A DNA stretch of 64,000 nt from Methylobacterium sp. AMS5 (GCF_001542815.1 NZ_CP006993.1:53698-117697), one strand, 5' to 3'; positions 22,693 through 30,833 are shown, counted from the stretch's first letter. Numbers and translations: made by a program. The notes: a model not told the origin generated them from the letters alone.

Positions 22693-22704
22693 TCAGAACT
22701 TCAT
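22693..22704 (-). other. Mini-ORF Met-Lys-Phe-stop with consensus ribosome-binding site
   Basis: AAGGAG lies 6 nt before ATG-AAG-TTC-TGA. The site is too good for chance noise, but only three residues follow; it could be a leader peptide, or the remnant of a gene broken just after its start. Confidence 0.45.
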
Positions 22705-22874
22705 GACGATCTCCTTTGCGTCTCGTGTTGTCGCGCTACACGTCACTGCCGAAGCTCAGTGTGTCTCTTGCGCGCTCGCTGTCGCTGTTGACTTAGACAA
22801 GATGCACTGACGAACGAGGGTAAGCTACTCGCTCATCAATGGTATCTCGCGTTCGCTAAACCGCCCTTCCGCTG

Positions 22875-23258
22875 TTAGGCGGCGACGGGCATCGGGACCG
22901 ACGTCGGGGCGGCGTAGGGCACGCTCACCGAGACGAAGGTGTAGAGGGTGCGCGGATCGACGGCCTTCGCCTTGTCCGCGGCCTTGGCCTGGCGCGCTTC
23001 GAGCGCGTCGACCACGGTGCGCAGATCGGCGGGGCGGCCGACGTTGGCGACGAAGGCGCCCGGCTGGCCGGCGAGGAACTGACCGAGGAAGCCGATCTGC
23101 ACGCTCTGCACGGTGCCCTTGACCTCGCCGTCGGTGCAGCTGACGGTCACGTCCTCGTTCTGACGGACGTTCACGAAGGCTTCGGTGCCGAGGAGCAGGT
23201 CGTAGAGGCCCATGCCGTTGGTGACGGAAGCCTTGGGCGCGTTCACGGTGATGTTCAT
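22875..23258 (-). CDS. Hypothetical protein, 127 aa
   Basis: ATG at 23256-23258, 14 bp after the lytic transglycosylase gene, so probably in the same operon. Beta-rich first half (DVTVSCTDGEVKGTVQSVQI), a helical charged middle and a Pro/Val-rich end. No signal peptide. Family not recognised. Confidence 0.6.
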   Translation of the reverse strand: MNITVNAPKASVTNGMGLYDLLLGTEAFVNVRQNEDVTVSCTDGEVKGTVQSVQIGFLGQFLAGQPGAFVANVGRPADLRTVVDALEARQAKAADKAKAVDPRTLYTFVSVSVPYAAPTSVPMPVAA

Positions 23259-23272
23259 GTGGTCTTTCGCTT

Positions 23273-23785
23273 TCAGAGGGAGGCGGTGCGCATGATCTTG
23301 CGACCATACGCAGTGCAGGACGGGCGAGCGCCGATCCCGCGGTTATACAGGGAGACACCAGCGCAGCCGGCCCCTCCCCGATTGATGGCCGCGCGCAGGT
23401 AGCGCATCGCGCCCCTGATGTTGTCGCGGCAGTTGAAGACGTTCCGCACGCCCATCGCCCGAGCGGTGCCACGGGTGAGCTGGCCGGCGCCCGAGGCCGA
23501 CGAGTGCGGATTCTTGGCGCGGCAGTTGTAGCCGCTCTCGATCTTGATGACGGCGTGGGCGAGCCGGTTGGGGACGCCGGCCGCGGCCGCTTCCTGGCTG
23601 ACGATCTGCTGGACCGAACCGCCCTCGGCCTGGCCGGTGAGACGGTTGAGGCGGGTGTTGATCCCGTGAACCGGCGCTTCCACACGACCGAGCAGGCGGT
23701 CGAAGAAGCTGTCCTGGGCCTGGGCCCCGGTGGCTGCGGTCAAGGTCGTCAATGCGACCAGGGCCGCGCTCATCGTAAGGCGCAT
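23273..23785 (-). CDS. Secreted lytic transglycosylase (SLT-like)
   Basis: 170 residues with a Sec signal peptide (MSAALVALTTLTAATGAQA). The mature domain has the SLT catalytic glutamate in HAVIKIESGYN, then SSASGAGQLTRGTARAMGV, matching the S-x-x-G-x-x-Q motif of goose-lysozyme-like transglycosylases. It would cleave peptidoglycan in the periplasm, for lysis, entry or a secretion-type channel. Six cysteines suggest disulfides. Driven by the operator-controlled promoter at 23822. Confidence 0.88.
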   Translation of the reverse strand: MRLTMSAALVALTTLTAATGAQAQDSFFDRLLGRVEAPVHGINTRLNRLTGQAEGGSVQQIVSQEAAAAGVPNRLAHAVIKIESGYNCRAKNPHSSASGAGQLTRGTARAMGVRNVFNCRDNIRGAMRYLRAAINRGGAGCAGVSLYNRGIGARPSCTAYGRKIMRTASL

Positions 23786-23821
23786 GGCCTTCTCCTTGTT
23801 GCTCTCCAGTGCGCTCAGTAA

Positions 23822-23865
23822 GTCAGCGCTGACTGATTATAGCAGTGCGCGCTTGGCGTTTTCAA
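23822..23865 (-). promoter_or_regulatory. Promoter (TATAAT) with operator
   Basis: TGAAAAC upstream, perfect TATAAT at 23837-23842, then exact AGTCA-N4-TGACT at 23822-23835. Confidence 0.85.
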
Positions 23866-24046
23866 AGCGATCGACACAGACCGGACTCAGAGGCGGCGTG
23901 GAATGCGCGACGTTGCTCTGTGAGACGCGCGAACGCTTTCGAGCATCGCTGATGCGTCGCGAGCGAACCGACGCTGTGCGAGCTTCTGAGAGCGTCGCAG
24001 ATCGCGTCCTAGCGAGAGAGCGAAGTCGCTGTTTCGCGAAACGCAA
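23866..24046. other. Intergenic GCGTC-rich, GG/CC-poor patch
   Basis: No gene. From about 23900 the sequence has few GG/CC and carries a diverged copy (23989-24008) of the 20-bp repeat also found at 3771 and 43251. Confidence 0.5.
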
Positions 24047-24070
24047 AAGCCCCGCACGAGGGCGGGGCTT
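24047..24070 (-). terminator. Intrinsic terminator of the 24094-24708 gene
   Basis: 9-bp AAGCCCCGC/GCGGGGCTT stem, 6-nt loop, followed on the minus strand by TTGCGTTT. Confidence 0.85.
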
Positions 24071-24093
24071 AGGGTCGTCAGCAGGGGAGGGCG

Positions 24094-24708
24094 CTAGGTG
24101 ATTCCGAGCGCCCGATTGGCGTAGCTCAGGATGCGAGCCTGCCGGTCGGCGTCGGGCGGGTTCTTGGCCTCGTAGCGGATGACTTCGAGGACCTGGCGCA
24201 CATCGTCGAGCGGGATCGGGTCGGTGCTCGGACCCTCGACCTCGATCATCTCCTCAAACAGACCTTCCGACAGCATGCGAACCACGCCGAGCAGCCGGCG
24301 CCAGTTGGGGTTCTGATCCATCCAGCGCTCCGGGGAGGGGCCCTTCTCCTCCAGCTCGATCGCCCGCGTCACGAGCCGCGCCAGCGAACCCAGGCCCGAG
24401 GAATCGTCCTTGTAGCCCTCATGCCGGAACTGCGGCCCGCCGACGTAGCGGAAGCGCTCGGCCTTGCCGTCCTCACCGACGAGATCGAGGAAGCCGGGCC
24501 ACTGGTTCTCGGGGCTGAACGCCAGCGAGCGAATCCAAGCATCGTCGCCCTCACCCACGAACGGCTGGTAGACCACGAGCGGCTCCAGGGTCTCGCTGTG
24601 TCGGCCGACGGTCAGCACGGTGTAGAGATCGCCCGTCCTGAAATGCTGCCAGATCGAACCGTTGCCGGGCGCGTGGTCTGGAATGGGCGGAAGCTGCTTG
24701 ACCGACAA
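24094..24708 (-). CDS. DUF1653-domain protein
   Basis: 204 residues; TTG start at 24708 chosen because AGGAGAAATC precedes it. The N-terminal ~60 residues match DUF1653: HFRTGDLYTVLTVGRHSETL, then LVVYQPFVGEGDDAWIRSL, the HxxxG-Y-V..A.HSET..VVY pattern. The function of this small beta domain is unknown. The rest is helical with no known domain. Last gene before a strong terminator. Confidence 0.75.
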   Translation of the reverse strand: MSVKQLPPIPDHAPGNGSIWQHFRTGDLYTVLTVGRHSETLEPLVVYQPFVGEGDDAWIRSLAFSPENQWPGFLDLVGEDGKAERFRYVGGPQFRHEGYKDDSSGLGSLARLVTRAIELEEKGPSPERWMDQNPNWRRLLGVVRMLSEGLFEEMIEVEGPSTDPIPLDDVRQVLEVIRYEAKNPPDADRQARILSYANRALGIT

Positions 24709-24740
24709 GAGATTTCTCCTTTCGCTAAGTCGCTGGGTGG

Positions 24741-24941
24741 CTATTTCGTGAAGACCAGGGTCCGGAAGACCTCGATCTCGGCGATGGCCGCTTCCATCCG
24801 CATCTTTGCCTCGGAGGAGAGGTCATTCATCTCCTGCGGGTCTTCCTCGTCGGTGAGGCTGCGCAGGGAAAGGATGGCGTTGTTGCACTGCCGGATGGCA
24901 GCGAGCCGGCGCTTCTCGCGCTCCTTCTGAGCGTCTGTCAC
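24741..24941 (-). CDS. Small charged helical protein, 66 aa
   Basis: GTG at 24939-24941 overlaps the previous stop (GTGA). Fully helical, basic at the start (REKRRLAAIRQCNNAILSLR), acidic in the middle. No family recognised. Confidence 0.55.
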   Translation of the reverse strand: MTDAQKEREKRRLAAIRQCNNAILSLRSLTDEEDPQEMNDLSSEAKMRMEAAIAEIEVFRTLVFTK

Positions 24942-25372
24942 TCCGGCCGCTCCCAGTGCTTGATCGCCGCGTCGCCGATCAGCAGCGCGACCGAGCCGAC
25001 CAGAACGTCGGACATGGCGACGAGGCCGTTGGGCTGTCGCGTCACAAGGCCGGACCGGAGCATCGCCGAGGCCCAGAGCTTCGTGGCGATCATGTTGACC
25101 GGCCGACCCTCGACCTTGCCGTCCTCGTTGCAGAAGCAGCGGCAGGCCTGCGGCTCGGTGATGATCGGCTGCGGCATCAGCTTCCGGACGCTCGCCTCGT
25201 CGGCGTAGGTCAGAAGCGCGATGTCCAGCTCGATCGTGTCGAAGCTGGCGACCGGCTCGATGTAGCCGTCGACCGCCTTCTGAAGCTGGCCGAGATAGGG
25301 CTCGCCGTCGAGCGTGTCCTCGACCGTCACGCGGTTGTCGGGGTGGATGATGATGACGTGGCCGCTGGGCAT
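24938..25372 (-). CDS. DUF3846-like protein
   Basis: 144 residues. The segment LGQLQKAVDGYIEPVASFD and the later CFCNEDGKVEGRPVNMIATK followed by GSVALLIG fit DUF3846, a small domain common in phages and plasmids, whose members have an LQ..VGGYIE motif and a NE.G...G...N..A line. Function unknown. GTGA-coupled to the next gene. Confidence 0.65.
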   Translation of the reverse strand: MPSGHVIIIHPDNRVTVEDTLDGEPYLGQLQKAVDGYIEPVASFDTIELDIALLTYADEASVRKLMPQPIITEPQACRCFCNEDGKVEGRPVNMIATKLWASAMLRSGLVTRQPNGLVAMSDVLVGSVALLIGDAAIKHWERPE

Positions 25373-25421
25373 CTTGCTTCGCTCCTTCGCTTTTAGGCTG
25401 TTTCGCTAAATCGCGGCGTCG

Positions 25422-25994
25422 CTACTCTGCGAGGATCGCGGCGATGCGCTTGAACTTGTCGAGCGACACCGAGCCGATGCGCTCGACGTGAACGGTCCGG
25501 TTCGGCTGGATGCGGCCGTTGATGCCGTGCCCGTGCAGCCGGAGCTCCTCGTCGTCGGAGCTGCGCTCTGTGCGGAAGCCGAGGGCTTGAAGCTCGGGCT
25601 CCTGCGCCACAATCCAGGACTTCTGCTCCAGGTGGGCGGCGTAGTGCTCGCGTCGGTTCGCGAGAGCCCCGACCGACGCATCGAGAATCCGCTTCTGGAC
25701 CTCGCGCACGATACGCTCGACGGGTCGGGTGATGTCGAATTTGCCGTGGGCGCACCGATACTCGTCGCCCATCGGCATGTAGGGGTAGTAGGGAATCTCG
25801 TCCGGGAAGACGCCGATCTGAACGCGGCTCCCGCAGTTCCCGCAGTTCGTCTGCTCGGCGACCCGCACGCGATCCTTCCCGATCAGGAAGGACATGCTCC
25901 AATGATGACCGAAACCCTCGTCCTTCCGGAGATCGGTGCCGCCCAGGTCGATACAGAGCGCAGCGACGAACTCCATGAACTGCTTCTCTTCCAT
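25422..25994 (-). CDS. Hypothetical protein with Cys pair, 190 aa
   Basis: ATG at 25992-25994. CGNCG (about residues 51-55) with a later Cys-His (YRCAHGKF) could make a metal site. Alpha/beta N-terminal half, charged helical middle. No family recognised. Starts just after the terminator of the previous transcript. Confidence 0.6.
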   Translation of the reverse strand: MEEKQFMEFVAALCIDLGGTDLRKDEGFGHHWSMSFLIGKDRVRVAEQTNCGNCGSRVQIGVFPDEIPYYPYMPMGDEYRCAHGKFDITRPVERIVREVQKRILDASVGALANRREHYAAHLEQKSWIVAQEPELQALGFRTERSSDDEELRLHGHGINGRIQPNRTVHVERIGSVSLDKFKRIAAILAE

Positions 25995-26040
25995 CGCTCT
26001 TTCGCTCCTTCGCTGTGTGGCTGTTTCGCGATGTAGCGAA

Positions 26041-26060
26041 GGCGGGGATTGCTCCCCGCC
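26041..26060 (-). terminator. Terminator of the 26069-26962 gene
   Basis: 7-bp GGCGGGG/CCCCGCC stem with a 6-nt loop, followed by TTCGCT on the minus strand, 9 bp after the stop. Confidence 0.65.
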
Positions 26061-26068
26061 CTCGTGAC

Positions 26069-26962
26069 TTAGAGGCTCATGAGGATCTTGAGCGCCGCGG
26101 CGAGCACGCTCTTGTCGTGGAGCTTGATCTTGTTGCCCGAGCGCACCGCGATCTTGAGCGCGGGGAACAGCGCCATCATCTGCCCCGACTGCGAGCGCGC
26201 GGTGCCCTCGCCGAGCCCCGTCGCCTTGAGGGCGTTCGTGAGCTCCACGCCCGTCATCTCGCCGCCCGGAGCGGCAGCCAGGGCCCGGAAGGCGATCTGC
26301 GTGTAGGTCGAGGGCAGACGCTCGTTGGCGACGCTCACGAGGAGATTCTCGAACTTCTCGCGGACCTTCTTCTGCGCGGGGCAGGCGGCGATCACGGCGG
26401 CCTTGTGGGCGGCGAGATCGGCCGGCGCCTCGCCGTCGGTGAGGACGAAGATCTCGGCCGGCAGGTCGTTGAGGCCCTGGCGCACGCGGCCGGTGCCGGC
26501 GCTCGTCTTCTTGACCGCCTTCGCGGGCTTGGCAGCCGCGGCAGTCGCAGCGGCATCGGCGTCGAGGCTGGTGTCGTCGGCCGGCTGCTCGGCGTAGATC
26601 GCGTCGCGCTGCTCCTCGACCTCGATCTCCGCGCCGATCGCGTCGGCCAGGTCCTCGGTCACTTCGGTCTCCGGCGTGTCGGTGCCGCTCGCGACGATCG
26701 CCTCGTCGTCGCCGCCCTCGATCTCGGTCGCTTCCATCGAGACGGTCTCGGTGTCGGCCGCAGCCTCACCGGCCTCGATCATCTCCTCGACGGGCTCCTC
26801 GACGACCGGCTCCTCTCGGACCTCGGTCTGCTCGGGCGCGGCGTCGGCGACGGCCTCGATCTCCTGGATGTCGCCCTCGTCGATGTCGAGGTCGGCGAGG
26901 AGCAGGTCGATGTCGGCGTTCTGATCGACGTTGAGCGCGGCAGTGTTCGTGTTGACGTCCAT
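26069..26962 (-). CDS. Acidic protein with C-terminal winged-helix tail, 297 aa
   Basis: The first ~150 residues are extremely acidic and repetitive (Asp/Glu/Ala/Val-rich), probably disordered. The last ~110 form helices and a winged-helix-like end (ATGLGEGTARSQSGQMMALF, then IKLHD). That tail resembles those of the proteins at 5727-6635, 3856-4470 and 57333-57878, so these form a family. A DNA-mimic or regulatory role is possible. Single-gene unit with its own promoter and terminator. Confidence 0.7.
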   Translation of the reverse strand: MDVNTNTAALNVDQNADIDLLLADLDIDEGDIQEIEAVADAAPEQTEVREEPVVEEPVEEMIEAGEAAADTETVSMEATEIEGGDDEAIVASGTDTPETEVTEDLADAIGAEIEVEEQRDAIYAEQPADDTSLDADAAATAAAAKPAKAVKKTSAGTGRVRQGLNDLPAEIFVLTDGEAPADLAAHKAAVIAACPAQKKVREKFENLLVSVANERLPSTYTQIAFRALAAAPGGEMTGVELTNALKATGLGEGTARSQSGQMMALFPALKIAVRSGNKIKLHDKSVLAAALKILMSL

Positions 26963-27018
26963 TGTATGTCTTCCCTCTGTGTGAGCGCTGTGTGCTGCGC
27001 TGTGCTGTTGACTATTAC

Positions 27019-27050
27019 GTTATAGCTTCAGCAACTCGGCGTGTCGGCTG
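27019..27050 (-). promoter_or_regulatory. CCGACACGCCGA-type promoter
   Basis: GCCGACACGCCGAG, 10 bp, TATAAC (27019-27024) on the minus strand, upstream of the start at 26962. No AGTCA palindrome nearby. Confidence 0.65.
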
Positions 27051-27104
27051 GAACACAATGGAAGACCAGCGGCTTTCGTGCTTCGCTAAACCGCTGGATC
27101 GCGA

Positions 27105-27422
27105 CTAGGCGACGACGCGCAGGTAGGGCGCGTGCTTCGGCTTCACCTTCGACGGCGGACGGTAGCCGGCGCCGACCGGGGCAGGGCGGTTCTCGGGGCA
27201 CCAGGGATGGGGCATCGCCGCGGTCGGGAAGACCATGCGCTGGCGCTCCATCTTGTCGTGGAGCTTGGTCTCGCCGGCCCGCAGCAGCTCGAAATCGCCG
27301 GCCTTGCCGTCGAGCTGGTAGAAGGTGATGCGGCTCGCATCGAACTCGGCTCGGCTGACGCCCGGCTCCTCGTTCGCGTTGAACTGCGCGAGGGTCAGAT
27401 TGTCGTTCACACCCACGAACAT
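27105..27422 (-). CDS. Hypothetical protein, 105 aa
   Basis: ATG at 27420-27422 is separated by 5 bp from an operator palindrome. Extended, Pro-rich C-terminal part (ENRPAPVGAGYRPPSKVKPK). No family recognised. Confidence 0.6.
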   Translation of the reverse strand: MFVGVNDNLTLAQFNANEEPGVSRAEFDASRITFYQLDGKAGDFELLRAGETKLHDKMERQRMVFPTAAMPHPWCPENRPAPVGAGYRPPSKVKPKHAPYLRVVA

Positions 27423-27423
27423 G

Positions 27424-27717
27424 CTAACTCACCACTGACTGATTGTTGGAGGGACGGGTCTGCGGGCGCAGGTTGCCCAGAAGACCCATGACGACGACGC
27501 CGAGCTGCGCCACGATCCACATCGGGATGCCGATCACGATGAAGCCGGCGATGAAGCAGAGCACCAGGAAGGCGAATCCGAACAGGCGCAGAAACTCGGC
27601 CGGGGCGTTCCAGACGCCGCGCTCGAAGCCGAGCCAGACCGAGTTCAGGTAGCTCGGGTTGGGAGCGCCTTCGAGGCCGCGCAGCGCGCGGGTCTTGAAC
27701 TTACGCGGCTGCCGCAA
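27424..27717 (-). CDS. Membrane protein with two transmembrane helices, 97 aa
   Basis: Two hydrophobic stretches, FGFAFLVLCFIAGFIVIGIP and MWIVAQLGVVVMGLLG, with a basic N-terminus. The best start is a TTG at 27717 that overlaps the end of the exonuclease gene by 17 nt; a shorter start is possible. An operator for the next gene lies within its last codons. Confidence 0.6.
   Translation of the reverse strand: MRQPRKFKTRALRGLEGAPNPSYLNSVWLGFERGVWNAPAEFLRLFGFAFLVLCFIAGFIVIGIPMWIVAQLGVVVMGLLGNLRPQTRPSNNQSVVS
27428..27441 (-). promoter_or_regulatory. Operator palindrome (ACTCA-N4-TGACT)
   Basis: One-base variant, 5 bp upstream of the ATG at 27422 and inside the preceding coding sequence. Confidence 0.65.
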
Positions 27718-28270
27718 GGTCGATCTCCGTCGTGTCGAAGGGGAGGGTGAAGCTCTGCCAGCGAACGCCCTTGAAGAAGCAGGCCATCATGACCTCGACG
27801 TCGTAGTCGGCCGCGTGAGCGGCGCCGGTGCTGTAGGGGACGTCGAAGGCCGCGCAGAGCTTGCCGAGGTTCGGGACCGAACCCTCGGGCGTCGCGCAGC
27901 GGCCCTCAAGCATGGTGTCGAACCAGGGCGTCTTGATCTCGGTGAGGCCGATCCGCTTCAGCTCGTAGTTGGTGAAGGGCGCATCGAAGCCATCGCCGTT
28001 GTGGGCGACGATCAGATCGGCGTCGGAGAGGCGCTTGTGAACCTCGGGCGCGACGTCCTTCCAGACCGGGCAGCCGGCAAGATCCGAGATCGAGATCTTG
28101 TGGACCTTCTGCGCTGCCGCGTCGATCGCGCGCTGCGGATTGATCCGCTGCACGTAGCGGTCGATCAGCTTCTCGGTGCGCAGATCGTAGGTCAGCAGCG
28201 CGACCTCGATGATGCGGTGATCGCCGGGCGCGAGGCCCGTCGTCTCGGTGTCGTAGCCGACGACCTTCAT
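27701..28270 (-). CDS. DnaQ-like 3'-5' exonuclease
   Basis: 189 residues. DEDDh family: GYDTETTG (Asp/Glu of motif I, residues 5-12), VAHNGDGFDAPF (motif II), and AAHAADYDVEVM with the conserved His and Asp of motif III. The match covers the whole protein, so it is a stand-alone proofreading-type or RNase-T-like nuclease. It may serve the DnaE replicase, which carries no DnaQ domain. Start overlaps the HAD gene. Confidence 0.88.
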   Translation of the reverse strand: MKVVGYDTETTGLAPGDHRIIEVALLTYDLRTEKLIDRYVQRINPQRAIDAAAQKVHKISISDLAGCPVWKDVAPEVHKRLSDADLIVAHNGDGFDAPFTNYELKRIGLTEIKTPWFDTMLEGRCATPEGSVPNLGKLCAAFDVPYSTGAAHAADYDVEVMMACFFKGVRWQSFTLPFDTTEIDLAAAA

Positions 28271-28782
28271 CACGCGGCGCTCCGGATGCTGTAGTCGCGG
28301 TGGCCGCGCCAGGCGTGCATCAGCTGCGCCATCGTCTCCTCGAAATCGTGGTTCTCGTGCTGGATCGCGATGCCGCCCATCGCCGTCCAGGCGTCGCAGT
28401 TGCGGTCCCAGTCGTCGATCAGGATGTCGCCGGGCGCGTGCATGAACAGCGGCTTGTTCTTGCCGCCCATGACCGGCAGGACCGTCACGTTGGCGCCCAG
28501 GTGCTCCCGGACCCACTCGCGCTTCTGGAGCGCGACGCGCTGGTAGTCGGAGCGCGGGCAGGCCGTCAGGATGATCGGCTCCATGTCGGCGATCTGCCGG
28601 TAGAACTCCAGCGCGCCGGGGCAGACCGGCATGTCGCGGAAATAGGTCCCGTGACCCGTGATCTTGGCCCACATATCGTTGTCGAGCATCGACTTGTGGT
28701 CGACGCCGAACAGCGCCGGGAAATGCGCGTCGAAATCGGCCATCACGCCGTCGAGATCGAGGTAGAGGCGGCGGGTCGTCAT
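28270..28782 (-). CDS. HAD-superfamily 5'(3')-deoxyribonucleotidase-like protein
   Basis: 170 residues. Motif I LDLDGVMADFD (nucleophile Asp and acid/base Asp), motif II ILTACPR, a later Lys in GGKNKPLF and motif III ILIDDWDRN. The order and size fit small C-type deoxyribonucleotidases, often phage-borne, which dephosphorylate dNMPs. Together with ThyX, dUTPase and RNR this suggests dNTP pool control. ATGA overlaps both neighbours. Confidence 0.82.
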   Translation of the reverse strand: MTTRRLYLDLDGVMADFDAHFPALFGVDHKSMLDNDMWAKITGHGTYFRDMPVCPGALEFYRQIADMEPIILTACPRSDYQRVALQKREWVREHLGANVTVLPVMGGKNKPLFMHAPGDILIDDWDRNCDAWTAMGGIAIQHENHDFEETMAQLMHAWRGHRDYSIRSAA

Positions 28783-29138
28783 TGCGGTGCGTGCTCCTTC
28801 AGTTCCTGACGGGCGCGGTAGATGAGCTGGGCGATGTCCCAGTCCACGAGCCCGGACACGGTGTCGTAGATGCCGTCCACGATGCACCAGAGCTCCCGCC
28901 CGGTGATCTGGCCGTCCGAGAATCGCAGCTGGGCGTCGGCGAGTGTGCCTAAAGCCTTGCGCGTGATCTCGTCTTTCATTGTCGCCCATTCGCTTTTCAG
29001 CGGCTTCGCGGGTTCGCGCTTGGGCGATCTGAGTTTCGTGGCGAGCTCCCGGAGCAGCCCCGAGGCGGGGTTGTCGGGCCTCAGTCGGTCCAGGGCCTTC
29101 GCCCCGGCCTCACAAGCGATTGCGTGACGCTCGCTCAT
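28779..29138 (-). CDS. Hypothetical protein, 119 aa
   Basis: ATG at 29136-29138 is the first start after the promoter at 29176. Helical, basic N-terminal half, then an acidic helical C-terminal part. No family recognised. Confidence 0.6.
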   Translation of the reverse strand: MSERHAIACEAGAKALDRLRPDNPASGLLRELATKLRSPKREPAKPLKSEWATMKDEITRKALGTLADAQLRFSDGQITGRELWCIVDGIYDTVSGLVDWDIAQLIYRARQELKEHAPQ

Positions 29139-29175
29139 TCATCCTCTCAATGTGCAAACGCTCTCGCGTCACTCT

Positions 29176-29216
29176 GTTATAGCGACGCGAGAGCGGCAGT
29201 TCAGTCAGTGCTGACT
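29176..29216 (-). promoter_or_regulatory. Promoter with operator over the -35
   Basis: TGAACT (29198-29203), 16 bp, TATAAC (29176-29181) on the minus strand; AGTCA-N4-TGACT at 29203-29216 abuts the -35. Directly downstream of the rIIB stop. Confidence 0.8.
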
Positions 29217-29223
29217 GGTTTCT

Positions 29224-30747
29224 TTAGGCAGCCTTCAGGTGCTTCGAGAGGGCCTTGCGGCACATCTTGAGCTCCTTCTCGATCTCCCGCAGCGACTTGC
29301 CGGCCTTGTGGAGCTCGGTCGCCTTGAGGAGCTTCTCGGCGTAGGTGAGCACCGTGCTGACCTCGGCCGGGGCAGGGGCCTTCTGGGCGAACGCCGGCTT
29401 GGCGACCTTCTTCGGCTTCGACTTGCGCTTGGGCGCGTTGACGATCTCCTTCACCAGGCTGTTGGTGATGGCGAAGTCGCCGAACTTCTTGGTGCGCAGC
29501 ACCAGGCGCCCGGTCTTGCCGTCGTCACGGGTGGCCGCGACCTCGTAGTCGCCGTCGTCCAGCTTCTTCGAGCCCCTGATCCGCACCCAGTTGCCGGGGA
29601 TCGCACGATCCCAGGCCGTCTGCGCCTTGGGCTTCTCGGGCACCACCGGCGCCGGGGCAGGGGAGGGCGCAGCCTCGGTGCCCTTCAGCTCCTCGCCGAG
29701 CTTGGCCTTGACCGCCTTGGCGTCGATCTTGGGCCGCTCCTCGATCTTGCGAACCGGGTTGAGCGCGGCCGGCAGACCAGGAGCGGCGCCGGTCTGAGTG
29801 ACGGTGAGCGCGGTCTCCTTGTCCTTCACGAAGGAGCCGCCCACGACGACCTCTTCGAGCACACCGACGTGATTGCCGGCGACGACGTTGGCGACGATGC
29901 CCCGCGCCTCCTTGGCAGTCAGCGCTGACTTATACTCCGAGACAGCCTTGTGAGCGGAGCCGTCGAGCAGCGCGACCAGGTGGTAGGCCGAGCAGCGCAT
30001 CTTGCCGCCGTTGTAGTTCTCCGGGATCGCGATGACGTCGGCGGGATCGACCTTCACCAAGAAGACGGAATCGCCATACTGGCCGTAGCTCGCCGAGCAG
30101 ACGTGCAGGCCGGAGCCGCACTGCGCACGGTCGACGCGGATCTTGTCGAGCGGCATCGAGACGCGCGAGCCGAGACGCTGCATAACCCGGCCGGTGTGAT
30201 GGTCGGCGAAGGTGTCGGGGCCCTTCTTGTCGAGGAACTTGTAGAGGACGATGCAGCCGTCGTCGGCGATCGGCAGATCCATCTTCTTCACGAAGGCGAG
30301 GAGCTCGTCCGCGGTGTGCTTGTGGTCGAGACGAGCGAAGCGCTCCAGGAACCGGGTGAGGCTGGTGCCGCCGTTCATCGCGGTGTCCTCGATCGCCTTC
30401 TCCAGCGCCGAAGCGTCCTCGATCTTGACGCCGGCAGCGGTCGAGATCGCGAGCTTGGAGACGCCGTTCTCGACCTTCTCCTCGACCGTGACCGCGCCGC
30501 CCGTGACCTCGGCGATGCGCTTGGCGAGGCTGAACTGGTCGAGGTCGATCTCGATGCAGGCGCTCAGATCACTGCCGGACGCAGCAGCTTCGGCCGTCGC
30601 CTTGGCGAGCGGCACGAGCACCGCGTCCAGAATCGCCGCAGTGCGCCAGCTCTCCTGGCCGAACACCTGGCTCTTGCCGTCGGACGTGAAGAGAGTCACG
30701 CCGTTCTTGGAGACGATCGCTCCGGAAACGCAGATCTTGTTGCTCAC
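29224..30747 (-). CDS. rIIB: rIIB-like protein
   Basis: 507 residues, GTG start overlapping the upstream stop (GTGA). The central region has the rIIB pattern: IVLYKFLDKKG, then DHHTGRVMQRLGSRVSMP, a D-x-x-x-V-D-R segment, CGSGLHVCSASYG and a DVIAIPENYNGGKMRCSAYH stretch. T4 rIIB works with rIIA at the membrane in phage exclusion and lysis timing. The C-terminal part is Lys/Pro-rich and ends in an HTH-like REIEKELKMCRKALSKHL, unlike T4. It directly follows the rIIA-like gene, as in T4. Confidence 0.85.
   Translation of the reverse strand: MSNKICVSGAIVSKNGVTLFTSDGKSQVFGQESWRTAAILDAVLVPLAKATAEAAASGSDLSACIEIDLDQFSLAKRIAEVTGGAVTVEEKVENGVSKLAISTAAGVKIEDASALEKAIEDTAMNGGTSLTRFLERFARLDHKHTADELLAFVKKMDLPIADDGCIVLYKFLDKKGPDTFADHHTGRVMQRLGSRVSMPLDKIRVDRAQCGSGLHVCSASYGQYGDSVFLVKVDPADVIAIPENYNGGKMRCSAYHLVALLDGSAHKAVSEYKSALTAKEARGIVANVVAGNHVGVLEEVVVGGSFVKDKETALTVTQTGAAPGLPAALNPVRKIEERPKIDAKAVKAKLGEELKGTEAAPSPAPAPVVPEKPKAQTAWDRAIPGNWVRIRGSKKLDDGDYEVAATRDDGKTGRLVLRTKKFGDFAITNSLVKEIVNAPKRKSKPKKVAKPAFAQKAPAPAEVSTVLTYAEKLLKATELHKAGKSLREIEKELKMCRKALSKHLKAA
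29917..29930. promoter_or_regulatory. Operator palindrome inside rIIB
   Basis: Exact AGTCA-N4-TGACT within coding sequence, the only clearly internal site. It could act as a roadblock or serve an internal promoter. Confidence 0.7.
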
Positions 30748-30833
30748 TTGCTGTTCTCCTTGCGGGAAATGTAACGCTGACCCAACTGTTCAGCGAAATC
30801 GAGGAAGTCTTCGCGCTGCGTCTGGGTCATCAT
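30744..30833 (-). CDS. 29-codon frame between rIIA and rIIB; probably the displaced C-terminus of rIIA
   Basis: ATG at 30831-30833 overlaps the rIIA stop (ATGA), and its TGA overlaps the rIIB GTG. It reads MMTQTQREDFLDFAEQLG and then a basic end. Upstream in the same frame the sequence stays protein-like (EHLGLLEVFDKSKFL) back to about 30900. It is therefore better read as the real end of rIIA after a -1 frameshift at the CCC near 30899-30901. Confidence 0.5.
   Translation of the reverse strand: MMTQTQREDFLDFAEQLGQRYISRKENSK

Larger units (their letters stand above)
22271..22874. other. 600-bp stretch with leader-like sequence but no clear gene
   Basis: Holds a terminator (22316-22347), a three-codon open frame with a strong ribosome-binding site (22693-22704) and a promoter-like TTGACTTAGACAAG region near 22790. 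Longer frames on either strand lack starts. A transcribed leader or small RNA is possible between 22690 and 22350. Confidence 0.45.
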
